In this document: in pieces, positions 44,876 through 54,137 of the stretch | Layout: each line of letters starts with the position of its first letter | Position numbering within the stretch: the first letter of the stretch is position 1 | Assembly: GCA_003213715.1 (NCBI GenBank) | Contig: QCMN01000001.1 | Coordinates: forward strand, 1 to 57,955 | Direction of reading: 5' to 3' | Length of the DNA: 57,955 nt | Source: Pelagibacteraceae bacterium AG-422-B15 | Lineage (GTDB): Bacteria; Pseudomonadota; Alphaproteobacteria; Pelagibacterales; AG-422-B15 | Made by a program: the position numbers and the translations under genes | The notes under the pieces: generated by a model | The model's database searches: none | Told to the model about the DNA's origin: nothing | Seen by the model: the letters and a program-made list of their open reading frames with translations, nothing else

Positions 44876-46213
44876 TTATATTCCCAAAAATTGACGACTG
44901 ATATTGATTGGAACTCTGAAGATATAATAAAAAAGAGATGTCCGATCTCCATAAATTTTTGCTGATCCTCGTAATCCAATGCGTGGTGGCTCAATATTAT
45001 CCTCAAGACTCGCATGTATTTTATAAGCTAAAATATTCTCAGCAGTTAATTCAGGCTTGTAAGAAGTTCTTAATATTTTACCTTCAATTGAGCTTAGTGG
45101 GCTACTGTCCAAAAACACCTTAACTCTTGCGGATTTTTCAATAAATAGTGAATCTTTGGTCGGCAGGTAAATTAAGAACTCAATATCATCAGAATTTGCA
45201 ATAGTTAGTATTTTTTCACCTATATTTACAGGACGACCTTGCCAATCAATAAAATCTTCAACAACAGCAACGCCTGAAACCTCTGCTTTAATAACAGAAT
45301 ATTTTAATTGTTCTTCGGCGTAAGCGACTTGCTTTTTCTTCAACGCAACTTCAGTTGATAGTTCAACCAGCTTTGCTTTTGCCTCATCATTTGTAAATGA
45401 GGATTGCTTGGCTCTAAGTAATTCTGCTTCAGCAACTTCTAATTCTTGCAAGTTTATTTCATACTGTGATTTAAAATTGAGATCATCTAATTTTACAAGC
45501 TCCATACCAACATCAACAACATCATTAGTATTTACTAATACTTTTTTCACTACACCATTTACTGGCGATGTAACAACTGAAGGATTTTTAGCAATTACTT
45601 CAACTGGAGCCACTGCGGATATGTTAATTGGCATAAACATTGCAAGTGCAATTCCTGATAATATTAGCCATTTTAGCCAACCTGAAAAAATTCTACCAAA
45701 GAAGGATAAAATCGATCCTCTCGATAAAAATGAGTCCAATGCGTGGCTGAATGTTTCAGCAATATGTTGCAGAAGTTCTTTCTCTGTATTTGAAATTTTA
45801 TTAGATCGTACAATAACTAGAGAACCTAAATCACCCTTTGTTCTTGAAATTAATGGAACAACCATTAACTCATTTGGAAAATTTTCAGGTAAGTCTAAAT
45901 TTGAACCATCTTCTCTTAAATCACTAATTGAAACTTCTGAAAAGACTCCTGTTTCAACCTTATTTTTATTTATTAATCTTTCAACAAAAGTAACTGTCGG
46001 TGCTGTTCTATCAACAACAGAAATATCTGAAATTGTTTGAACTTTCTGTCGACCCGTAGCAGATTTTGTAAGAAAAAATAGAAAATTATAATCAACAACA
46101 CTTCTTAACTCATTCGCACAAATGAAACCGAGTTCGGATAAGTTTTCTGCTGTCCGAAATTTTTTCTCAAGAGTAATTAATCTTGCTATTTTTATTGAAG
46201 TATTATCATTCAA
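44876..46213 (-). CDS. GAF domain / transmembrane / HlyD membrane-fusion protein
   Basis: 445 residues. Residues about 15-165 form a cytoplasmic GAF-like domain (ENLSELGFICANELRSVVDY to GDLGSLVIVRSNK). One TM lies at about 179-198 (LKWLILSGIALAMFMPINIS). The periplasmic part has two lipoyl half-motifs (SPVNGVVKKVLVNTNDVVDVG and AEVSGVAVVEDFIDWQGRPVNIG) around a helical hairpin, and a beta-barrel. A sensor domain on an adaptor protein is unusual; the ligand is unknown. It overlaps the upstream adaptor gene by 4 nt. Confidence 0.82.
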   Translation of the reverse strand: MNDNTSIKIARLITLEKKFRTAENLSELGFICANELRSVVDYNFLFFLTKSATGRQKVQTISDISVVDRTAPTVTFVERLINKNKVETGVFSEVSISDLREDGSNLDLPENFPNELMVVPLISRTKGDLGSLVIVRSNKISNTEKELLQHIAETFSHALDSFLSRGSILSFFGRIFSGWLKWLILSGIALAMFMPINISAVAPVEVIAKNPSVVTSPVNGVVKKVLVNTNDVVDVGMELVKLDDLNFKSQYEINLQELEVAEAELLRAKQSSFTNDEAKAKLVELSTEVALKKKQVAYAEEQLKYSVIKAEVSGVAVVEDFIDWQGRPVNIGEKILTIANSDDIEFLIYLPTKDSLFIEKSARVKVFLDSSPLSSIEGKILRTSYKPELTAENILAYKIHASLEDNIEPPRIGLRGSAKIYGDRTSLFYYIFRVPINISRQFLGI

Positions 46214-46929
46214 AACGTTGCTGTCCCACTCATGCCTGGCAGTAATGTATCATAATTTTCATCAAATTTTGCAGTAATGTCGATTGTTTGACTAACAGGA
46301 TCAATATCAACGCCAATAGTATGAATTTTGGCGTTATATGTTTGACCGTTTTCATCAATGCTGATTTTCATTGGATAACCCTCATCAATCCAAGTCAGCC
46401 ATTTACTTGAAACAATCAGTTTCGCCTCAAGAATTCCAGAGCCAATGATTTCAACCAAAGGCTGCTGCCTTTCAATACTCTCAAACTCGTTTACAAACAA
46501 TTTGGATACTTTGCCATCGTATGGGGCTTTAATAATGCATCGATCTGTATTGAGTTGAGCAATCTGTAATTCAGCTTCTGCGCGCTTTACATCGATTTCT
46601 GATAACTGAACCTCATATTCACCAATAGATCTCATCAAGGCAAGATCTTGGTTACTCTGTAAAGTTACTCTTGCACTCTCCAGCTGAGCCTCAACTACTT
46701 TTCTTTGCTCTTCAAAGAATGAGCAATCGAATTTAATTAAAATATCAGACTCTTTAAATTTAGATCCTTCATCAACTGGAATTGACTCAACTTTTGCAGC
46801 AAGTTCACTTGAGAGTGTTGCCTCCTCAGTAGCCGTTACCAAAACTCGTGTAGAATATTCTTCTGCTGACAAATTATATGGCAGTAATATACAGCAAGCC
46901 GTTACTGCAAATGTTACAATTTTATTCAT
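46210..46929 (-). CDS. Periplasmic HlyD/RND-type adaptor protein
   Basis: 239 residues. Signal peptide MNKIVTFAVTACCILLPYNLSA, then a compact membrane-fusion fold: ELAAKVESIPVDEGSKFKESD, a short helical hairpin (EEQRKVVEAQLESARVTLQ), IIKAPYDGKVSKLFVNEFE and a closing LLPGMSGTATF. It lacks a TM after cleavage, so it is likely soluble or bound to its partners. It is 11 bp after the giant gene. Confidence 0.85.
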   Translation of the reverse strand: MNKIVTFAVTACCILLPYNLSAEEYSTRVLVTATEEATLSSELAAKVESIPVDEGSKFKESDILIKFDCSFFEEQRKVVEAQLESARVTLQSNQDLALMRSIGEYEVQLSEIDVKRAEAELQIAQLNTDRCIIKAPYDGKVSKLFVNEFESIERQQPLVEIIGSGILEAKLIVSSKWLTWIDEGYPMKISIDENGQTYNAKIHTIGVDIDPVSQTIDITAKFDENYDTLLPGMSGTATF

Positions 46930-46940
46930 AAGGGTAATTA

Positions 46941-49900
46941 TTAACTTACTAGAGATACAATTTTTTCGCCATAGCTATCTGCTGACTTCGCATGTAGCTC
47001 TAATTGTTCATCAAGAGGAATGAAAGAAATTTCATCATTTGTTTCTGAATTTTCACTTTCCGACTCAGTCTCTGTTATTTCATTTAGATCAATCTCAACT
47101 TCAATAACTCTTTCTTTTCCATCTTCATCCTCAGCAATAATTTTTAGTTCAAGAACTTTTAGGCTTTCTGTTAAGAATGCAGGAGCTGCAGAGCCAGTTC
47201 GACCTTTTGAAGGGTCAGCTGAAATTTTTCCAGTCTCCGGATTAATTGTAATCCAATCAGGCAGTGTACCGCCACCTTTAAGTTCTGCTTTATACATTTT
47301 GACATTTGTTTGATTGTCATCAATCACATCAAATGTAAATTGACCTGCATCCATTTGAAGACCGCTTAACTTCATTGTACCATCAAAGTCTGTCTGAGCA
47401 TTTAAATTATTATTTTCAGTATTATTAGATGAACTATTGTTACCTCTAATTAAGTTTACATTTGCATCGTTATCAACAACAACTCTTGCCTGATCAATTG
47501 CTCCTCTTGTAAAGTCTTGGTCACCTTTTATTTTAGCTTTATCTAAAACAATATTAATATCCCTTGTATTACCATCTTTATCAAGAGCAACTAATTGGAC
47601 CTCCACTGCTTCGACTCCTTCAGGCATATCTGCAGTTGTTTCGCCTGTTTCAGGATTTACTTTAATCCATTCTGGTAAGGTTTCACCATTTGAAAGCTGA
47701 CCTGAATATAGCTCAACATTTTTTTGATTATCATCATTTAATTTCACGCCAACTTTTAAATCGGACTCTGCATCCCCTGACACTTCATTTGCAACAGCAT
47801 CCATCAATCTTAAACCGCCATTAAATTTTAGAGGTTTTGAGAGAGATGCTGTATCGGCAATTGATACTGTATCAAGTGTAAAGCCGTCATCACCATCAAT
47901 TGAAGATCCTTCATTAATTGTTTCATTAATAGCTGCCAAGTAATCTTTCTTTGGTTTAATTATTACTGGGTCAAAGTTTTGTGGAGCTTCTTCAACTATT
48001 TCTTTTTCACCTATATACCCTGGTGCGGGTCTTACTGTAATTGTGAAAGTAAAATCAGAATAAAGTCCTGCTCCGTCAATAGCTCTGATTGTGATTGTAT
48101 ATGTTCCTGGCTCACTGATACTTCCAGTTAATTTATTTTGTTTTAATCTAAGGCCATCTGGAAGACTAGTTTCTGTCTCTGTTTCTTCATCTATAATTTT
48201 GTATTCAGCGATATCAAATGCACCTCTATCAGGATCATCAAAAATTTGCTTATGCTTAATGTTGATTGTTTGGCCAGTGAAAACAATAGGATCATCGATA
48301 GGGTACAAGACTTCAGGAGGGTCGTTTTTACCTGTAACAGTAATTGCAATTTCAGCTGCAACTGAAGTATCTGTATCATTGGCTGTATATGTAAAGTATT
48401 CTGTAGCTGTTTCACCAGGATTTAATGCTTTCGCATTGTCGGCGCTATAGCTATAGCTACCATCAGCGTTCATCGTTAAACTTCCATATCTACCTGGCAA
48501 GGCTGTACCAATTGTACCTGATGTCCCTGTTTTATTTTCACGGCCAGTTCTAATTGTGTCGACAGTTAAAGTATCTCCATCAGGGTCTGTATCATTAATT
48601 AATACTCCCTGAGTTGAATCTTTTTCTGTTTGTGCGCCTGCACCGATTTGTAAAGTATCATCAACAGGCTCTGGTGGGTCACTGATACCTTCAACTGTGA
48701 ATGCAATTACTCCCGTGTCTGTTCTTTCGCCATCAGTTACTGTGTAGTTAAAATAATCAATGGCACTATCGCCTCTTTTAAGAGCATTAGCAGCATCCTG
48801 ATCCGCAGCATAAGTATAACTTCCATCAGCGTTTAGGGTTAAAGTACCATAAGTCCCCTTCAGGGTAGTGCCAACTTTAGCAGGGCCTCCTTTACCTCCA
48901 CCTTCAACTTGACCTGTTCGCACCTCAGAAATGGTTAGAGTCTCTCCGTCGGCATCTGTATCATCTGCATTAATAGCAAGCGTTGAATCTTTATCACGGG
49001 TGATTGAGGCGTCGCGTTTAACGGTATCTGTATCATCTACGGCAACCGGATCGTTATCATTGATACCTGTAACGGTGAATGAAAGTTCAGCTGTTGAAGT
49101 TTCATTCCCATCGCTCACTGTGTATGTAAATGTATCAGTCCCGGTTTGGCCTGTGACCAGTTGATCTGATTTATTTTGATCAGCAACATAGGTGTATGAT
49201 CCATCAGCATTAACAGTAAGTGTTCCATATTCACCAGTTAGTGCCACACCAACTTCTCCATCAGTGGTTCCTGATGATGAAGATTTTGGACCAGTTCTAA
49301 TATCTGTAATTGTAAAGTTTCCACTTGTATCATCACCATCAACATCGGTGTCGTCATGGTCTAACTCTTGATCGTCACTTACTGTTCGACTGATAGTTGC
49401 ATCCTCGTTAACACTATCTGTATCATCAACGGCAACGATTGCATCGTTTGCTCCATTGATTGTAAATGTAAGCGTTGCGGTTGATGAGTTTTTGTCATCA
49501 TCATCCTTTACAGTATAAGTAAATACTTCGGTAACAGTATCACCTGCATCCAATGCTTCTGCAGCAGCTGTGTTTGGTGTGTATGTGTAACTTCCATTAG
49601 CTGCAATAGTCAAAGTACCATACGTTCCTAAAACTCCTTCACCAGCAGTGCCTGTATTGCCCGTACCACCAGATTCAATATTTGTAACAGCGAGACTTTC
49701 TGTATCTCCACCAGTATCGTTAGTTAATACTCCACCTGCCTCATTGACTGTCAATGTCTGACTTTCAGTGGCAGTAGCTGTGTCCGCTGAACCAACTGGA
49801 CCTACACCTGTTACAGTAATGACTAAATTTGCTGTATCAGTTGTTCCACCATTTTCATCACTTACGGTATAAGTGAAAGTATCGGTTGCAGTTGCACCAT

Positions 49901-52900
49901 GAGCTAACCCATCAGCACCACTTGTATTTGCGGTGTATACATAACTACCATCAGAATTGAGTGTGAGTGTACCGTATGTTCCCGTTATTGCTTGACCTAC
50001 TGTTCCACCGTTGATACCTGAAACTGATAAAGTTGCATTTGAGTCAGCATCTGTATCATTTGATAACACACCACTTCCAGCACTGATTGATATTTGTGCA
50101 TCCTCATTGACGGCACCTGCATCGTTAACACCTACAGGGTCATCATCTATACCTGTCACTGTTATTGTGATCGTAGCTTGATCCTGTAAGTTTCCAGTTC
50201 CGTCATCCTGAAGTGTATATGTGAATGTATCTGTAGCCTGAACCCCAGTACCTAGTGCATCAGCTGCTGCTTGGTTGGCCCTATATACATAGCTACCATC
50301 AGCAGCTATTGTTAATTCTCCATATGTACCTGTAACAGCTGATCCTACAGATCCTCCAGATATAGCCACTACAGAAATATCATCTCCATCTGGATCAGTA
50401 TCATTTGATTCAGCGCCGCTGGCTGCATTTACTGTAAGCGTTGCATCTTCATTAACAGATCCAGTATCATTATTGGCAACAGGGTTATTATTACCTCCTG
50501 CATCAATTCCCGTCACGGTTATTGCAAGTTGTCCTGTATCTGTATCACCACTGTTATGATCTCTGACAGTGTATGTAAAGTAATCAACTGCAGTTGCACC
50601 ATCTTCTAAATTCATTGCACCACTTTGATTGGCAGCGTAGGAATATGATCCGTCGGCATTGATTGTTACTGTTCCGTAAGTGGTAGTAAACGCTTGTCCA
50701 ACTGTTTTTGTCGTACCACTACCTGACTCCTGTCCTGTTCGTATCGCTGTAATGGTAAAGCTACCAGGAACATCATCGGCGTCATCATCTGTATCATCAT
50801 GGTCAAGTTCCTGTGCATCGCTCGTACTTCTTGAGATTGATGAACCCGCATTTACCGCATCTGTGTCATCAACGGCAGTAATATCGTCATTAATACCAGT
50901 CACCGTAATAGTTAACGTTGCGGAACTGGAATTTTTATCAGCATCGTCTTTGACGGTGTAGGTGAATACATCAGTCACTTGATCACCTGGATCAAGGGCG
51001 TCAGCTGCTGATTGGTTCGCAACATATTCATAGCTCCCATCAGCTGCCATAGTTAAAACACCGTATGTTCCAGTAACAGCCTGTGCAGCGTTACCACTGT
51101 TACCAGTAACGCCGTGTGATACGCCAGTTATAGCTAAACTCTCAACATCAAAGCTTGCATTGTCATCGTCATTACTGATTACACCAGATGCTTCATTAAC
51201 TGTTAACGTAGCATCTTCATTGACGGCACCAGTATCAGCAACGGCTTGTGGACCAACTCCAGTTACTGTAATTGTTAAAGTTGCTGTATCAGTTGTTCCA
51301 CCACCATCACTAACAGTATAAGTAAATACATCGGTTGCAGTGGCATCGGCTGCAAGACCATCTTCACTTCTACCATTTGCAACATACTCATAGCTACCAT
51401 TGGCATTTAAAGTCAGAACACCATACGTTCCATTTAATGCTTGACCAACTGTGCCGCCCGAAATTGCAGAAACTGTAAGACTCGCGCTGTCATCTGCATC
51501 AGTATCATTTGATAATACCCCGCTTCCCGAACTAACAGTTAAGGTTTTATCCTCATTGATAGCGCCCGTATCATTCACGCCCACTGGATCATCATCAAGA
51601 CCTGTTATCGTAATTGTAAGAGTTGCCGTGTCTGAGTTAACGTCATTATCATCTTTAACGGTGTAGGTAAAAATATCAGTAATAGTATCAGTTGCATCCA
51701 GTGCTTCTGCTGCTGCTGTATTTGCAACATAAGTATAACTGCCGTCAGCTGCGACCGTAAGAGTACCATATGTTCCAAGAACGCCTTGAGCTGCGTTGCC
51801 ACTATTTCCTGTCGCATTTGAACTGACGTTGGTAACTGCAAGACTTTCCGTATCACCGCCTGTATCATTTGCAATCACACCCGCTCCAGCATTTGCTGTT
51901 AAAGTTGCATTTTCATTAACCGCACCAGTATCATTGCTTGCGCTTGGACCAACACCTGTAACAGTAATTGCTAGTTCAGCAGTATCAGTATCATTTGGAC
52001 TGCTTGAGTGATCCCTTACTGTATAAGTAAAGTAATCAATTGCTGTAACTCCTGCCTCCAACGCGTCTGCTCCGCTTCTTGTTGCGGCATAACTATAACT
52101 ACCATCTGCAGCAAGAGTTAAGACTCCATAAGTACCATTTAGAGCCTGTCCTATTGTTCCCGCTGTTGTTCCACTGGTTGCAGACTCTCTTCCTGTTCTG
52201 ATTGCAGTGATGGTAAAGCTTCCAGATGCATCGTCTTCATCAGGGTCGGTGTCATCATGATCTAATTCTTGCGAGTCCGAAGTACTTCGATTAATTGTTG
52301 CATCTTCATTCACCGCATCTGTATCGTTTACAGCTGTTATTGGATCATTAACTCCTGTGATAGTTATCGTGAGCGTTGCGGTATCTGTATCGGTTCCATC
52401 GGATACTGTGTATGTAAATGTATCCGTCTCCGTATCACCCGGATCAAGAGGGTCTGCAGCGTCTCTATTTGCGGTATAAGTGTAGCTGCCATTTGCATTC
52501 ATGGTTAGCTGTCCGTATGTACCATTTAGAGCTGATCCAAGAGAGCCTCCTGATATTGCACTTACAGTTAGTGAATCACCGTCAGCATCTGTATCATTTG
52601 ATAAAACACCACTACCTGAACTTACTGAAACGCTCGCATCCTCATTGACTGCTCCAGTATCATTATTACCAACAGGTTCGTTATTATCTTCTGGAGCTCT
52701 TGTTACCACACGAATGAAGTCACCTTTTTCTCCATTATCGGCTGACAATGTTATTGTTTTATTAGAGTTTGAAATAGACCAACCATCACTGCCTGATGTC
52801 AAACTTCCAGGTGCGCCTCCAGAATACTCAAAATCCCTTTTACCGACTTTCTGAGCACTACTTGAAGGATAAGCAGAACTTCCCTTATCCGTATAACCTG

Positions 52901-53930
52901 ACATAAAAATAGTGTTATCAGGTGTCGTGAACACACCTAAAATTTCATAGGTAAAGGTGACTATACCGCGGTCACTCGATCCCCGTCGATTGATGTAATC
53001 ATTCAGATAGACCATGTAAACGTGAACTGGACCGTCTGTATCTGGATCCCAACTATTTACAGCCACACCAACATCAAAGGTCAGTGTACTACCAGTAGTC
53101 ACATCAGCTTTTTCCTGTGTGATGATCCATCGATCACTGCTATCCTGTTGTCCGTTCTTATTGCCGGAGAAATTTCCACCACCTGCTTTTAAATTGGTCG
53201 CACCATGTATTTCAACTGCATTTTGAACAGCTGTAACATCTCTGTCCAGAGAATGGTTATAATTGACGACACTCACATTTCGAGTTTCTACAACACCCAC
53301 ATGCTTTTCTAAATCCCAATCTCCACCTTGACCAGTAATATCGTCAGATGCTGCAATATCCGCTTGAGTTATATCAGCGAGTTGCTTAATGAAGACCTCT
53401 CCATTTAAATCAGCCGCAACATTACAACCATAAAACAATATATCACCTTGCTCGGTTAAACTTAAACCAATCGTTTTTAACGAATCTCTGTAAGTATCAA
53501 GAGTATCACTATTTAAAACAGCTGTTCCAAATGCTATTTGACCGACACTACCGTGACCAATGATATGCAACGCATCAATATCAGATTCGTTGGATAAAAT
53601 ATTTTCAATTTCTGTAAACCCGTCTTGTTCACTTTGTATGATGTGTACTTCAGTGTTGTTATCAAAACTTTCAATTAAAACTTCAATATCATCAACTGCA
53701 CTGTCAATGAATACAAATTGTTTGGTTCTTGCATTCTGATTTGTACTTTCACGATTTACAAATGGAAGTTTTGTATCTTGGTCGGTTTTAAAATTATTTT
53801 CTTTTATTTTTTTATCTAAATCAGTCTTATTCAAATTTGCTAAATCGTCGATGGTATCAATTGCAGTTGCGACTGCAGCCCCATCGAGCATCATGCGCGG
53901 TTCAAGTGCCTGAATAAGTTTTTTAGACAT
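46941..53930 (-). CDS. Giant LEPR-XLL / DUF4347 / VCBS-repeat surface or secreted protein
   Basis: 2329 residues. It starts MSKKLIQALEPRMMLDGAA, the LEPR-XLL motif of very large exported proteins; there is no Sec signal peptide. DUF4347 is at about 70-215 (IIGHGSVGQIAFG, ILFYGCNVA), an unrecognised beta-rich region at 230-415, twelve VCBS/cadherin-like repeats of about 120 residues at 419-1870, a cadherin-like CADG domain to about 1970 (DGLRLKQNKLTGSISEPGTYTI), and two related modules near 2080 and 2230 (LPEWIKVNPETG, LPDWITINPETG). Asp-rich loops (NDTDADGDSL) suggest calcium binding. No RTX nonapeptides. It is the first gene of the operon with the three adaptor-type proteins. Confidence 0.88.
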   Translation of the reverse strand: MSKKLIQALEPRMMLDGAAVATAIDTIDDLANLNKTDLDKKIKENNFKTDQDTKLPFVNRESTNQNARTKQFVFIDSAVDDIEVLIESFDNNTEVHIIQSEQDGFTEIENILSNESDIDALHIIGHGSVGQIAFGTAVLNSDTLDTYRDSLKTIGLSLTEQGDILFYGCNVAADLNGEVFIKQLADITQADIAASDDITGQGGDWDLEKHVGVVETRNVSVVNYNHSLDRDVTAVQNAVEIHGATNLKAGGGNFSGNKNGQQDSSDRWIITQEKADVTTGSTLTFDVGVAVNSWDPDTDGPVHVYMVYLNDYINRRGSSDRGIVTFTYEILGVFTTPDNTIFMSGYTDKGSSAYPSSSAQKVGKRDFEYSGGAPGSLTSGSDGWSISNSNKTITLSADNGEKGDFIRVVTRAPEDNNEPVGNNDTGAVNEDASVSVSSGSGVLSNDTDADGDSLTVSAISGGSLGSALNGTYGQLTMNANGSYTYTANRDAADPLDPGDTETDTFTYTVSDGTDTDTATLTITITGVNDPITAVNDTDAVNEDATINRSTSDSQELDHDDTDPDEDDASGSFTITAIRTGRESATSGTTAGTIGQALNGTYGVLTLAADGSYSYAATRSGADALEAGVTAIDYFTYTVRDHSSSPNDTDTAELAITVTGVGPSASNDTGAVNENATLTANAGAGVIANDTGGDTESLAVTNVSSNATGNSGNAAQGVLGTYGTLTVAADGSYTYVANTAAAEALDATDTITDIFTYTVKDDNDVNSDTATLTITITGLDDDPVGVNDTGAINEDKTLTVSSGSGVLSNDTDADDSASLTVSAISGGTVGQALNGTYGVLTLNANGSYEYVANGRSEDGLAADATATDVFTYTVSDGGGTTDTATLTITVTGVGPQAVADTGAVNEDATLTVNEASGVISNDDDNASFDVESLAITGVSHGVTGNSGNAAQAVTGTYGVLTMAADGSYEYVANQSAADALDPGDQVTDVFTYTVKDDADKNSSSATLTITVTGINDDITAVDDTDAVNAGSSISRSTSDAQELDHDDTDDDADDVPGSFTITAIRTGQESGSGTTKTVGQAFTTTYGTVTINADGSYSYAANQSGAMNLEDGATAVDYFTYTVRDHNSGDTDTGQLAITVTGIDAGGNNNPVANNDTGSVNEDATLTVNAASGAESNDTDPDGDDISVVAISGGSVGSAVTGTYGELTIAADGSYVYRANQAAADALGTGVQATDTFTYTLQDDGTGNLQDQATITITVTGIDDDPVGVNDAGAVNEDAQISISAGSGVLSNDTDADSNATLSVSGINGGTVGQAITGTYGTLTLNSDGSYVYTANTSGADGLAHGATATDTFTYTVSDENGGTTDTANLVITVTGVGPVGSADTATATESQTLTVNEAGGVLTNDTGGDTESLAVTNIESGGTGNTGTAGEGVLGTYGTLTIAANGSYTYTPNTAAAEALDAGDTVTEVFTYTVKDDDDKNSSTATLTFTINGANDAIVAVDDTDSVNEDATISRTVSDDQELDHDDTDVDGDDTSGNFTITDIRTGPKSSSSGTTDGEVGVALTGEYGTLTVNADGSYTYVADQNKSDQLVTGQTGTDTFTYTVSDGNETSTAELSFTVTGINDNDPVAVDDTDTVKRDASITRDKDSTLAINADDTDADGETLTISEVRTGQVEGGGKGGPAKVGTTLKGTYGTLTLNADGSYTYAADQDAANALKRGDSAIDYFNYTVTDGERTDTGVIAFTVEGISDPPEPVDDTLQIGAGAQTEKDSTQGVLINDTDPDGDTLTVDTIRTGRENKTGTSGTIGTALPGRYGSLTMNADGSYSYSADNAKALNPGETATEYFTYTANDTDTSVAAEIAITVTGKNDPPEVLYPIDDPIVFTGQTINIKHKQIFDDPDRGAFDIAEYKIIDEETETETSLPDGLRLKQNKLTGSISEPGTYTITIRAIDGAGLYSDFTFTITVRPAPGYIGEKEIVEEAPQNFDPVIIKPKKDYLAAINETINEGSSIDGDDGFTLDTVSIADTASLSKPLKFNGGLRLMDAVANEVSGDAESDLKVGVKLNDDNQKNVELYSGQLSNGETLPEWIKVNPETGETTADMPEGVEAVEVQLVALDKDGNTRDINIVLDKAKIKGDQDFTRGAIDQARVVVDNDANVNLIRGNNSSSNNTENNNLNAQTDFDGTMKLSGLQMDAGQFTFDVIDDNQTNVKMYKAELKGGGTLPDWITINPETGKISADPSKGRTGSAAPAFLTESLKVLELKIIAEDEDGKERVIEVEIDLNEITETESESENSETNDEISFIPLDEQLELHAKSADSYGEKIVSLVS
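48325..52676 (-). repeat. Twelve VCBS-type repeats in three subfamilies
   Basis: Twelve units of roughly 360 bp. Type A has NEDxTLTVSSGSGVLSNDTDAD (units 1, 4, 7, 8); type B has SRSTSDxQELDHDDTD and TAIRTGRES (units 2, 6, 10 and more diverged 11, 12); type C has GVIANDTGGDTESLAVTN (units 3, 5, 9). The order A-B-C-A-C-B-A-A-C-B-B-B points to block duplication and shuffling. Confidence 0.85.
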
Positions 53931-53996
53931 GATATTTTTTATAAATAAAATTTAGTAATTTATTGATAAATATACCTTTTCTATATACAGCAGTAA

Positions 53997-54013
53997 TGCT
54001 ACTAAATGTAGCA
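53997..54013. promoter_or_regulatory. Inverted repeat in the divergent giant-protein / TolC promoter region
   Basis: TGCTAC-TAAAT-GTAGCA, a perfect 6+5+6 dyad 67 bp before the giant gene start and 124 bp before the TolC-like start. It is a possible operator for the regulator encoded at the window end, or a leader hairpin. The rest of 53931-54137 shows no ORF or RNA gene. Confidence 0.4.
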
Positions 54014-54137
54014 AGATCGAAAAAAAAACCCAAAATGGGCGGTTATATGTGCAATGAAATTGCTAAAGTTTGGTATTACTTGCGCCGGATACGGTTACCC
54101 TTTATGACAGTATCTTGGTTTTTATAAAAACAAATAA

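Noticed and set aside
48325-52676. Long repetitive region that could be taken for a CRISPR array or satellite
   Set aside because: Units are about 360 bp, diverged and in one open frame coding VCBS domains; there are no short identical repeats with unique spacers.
47020-52854. Many plus-strand ORFs of 60-119 codons opposite the giant gene
   Set aside because: They are low-complexity Ser/Val-rich shadows of the repeat-coding strand with no ribosome-binding sites.
46941-53930. RTX toxin / classical T1SS adhesin
   Set aside because: No GGxGxDxUx nonapeptides and no LapG-type di-alanine retention module that I can recognise; the repeats are VCBS/cadherin-like.
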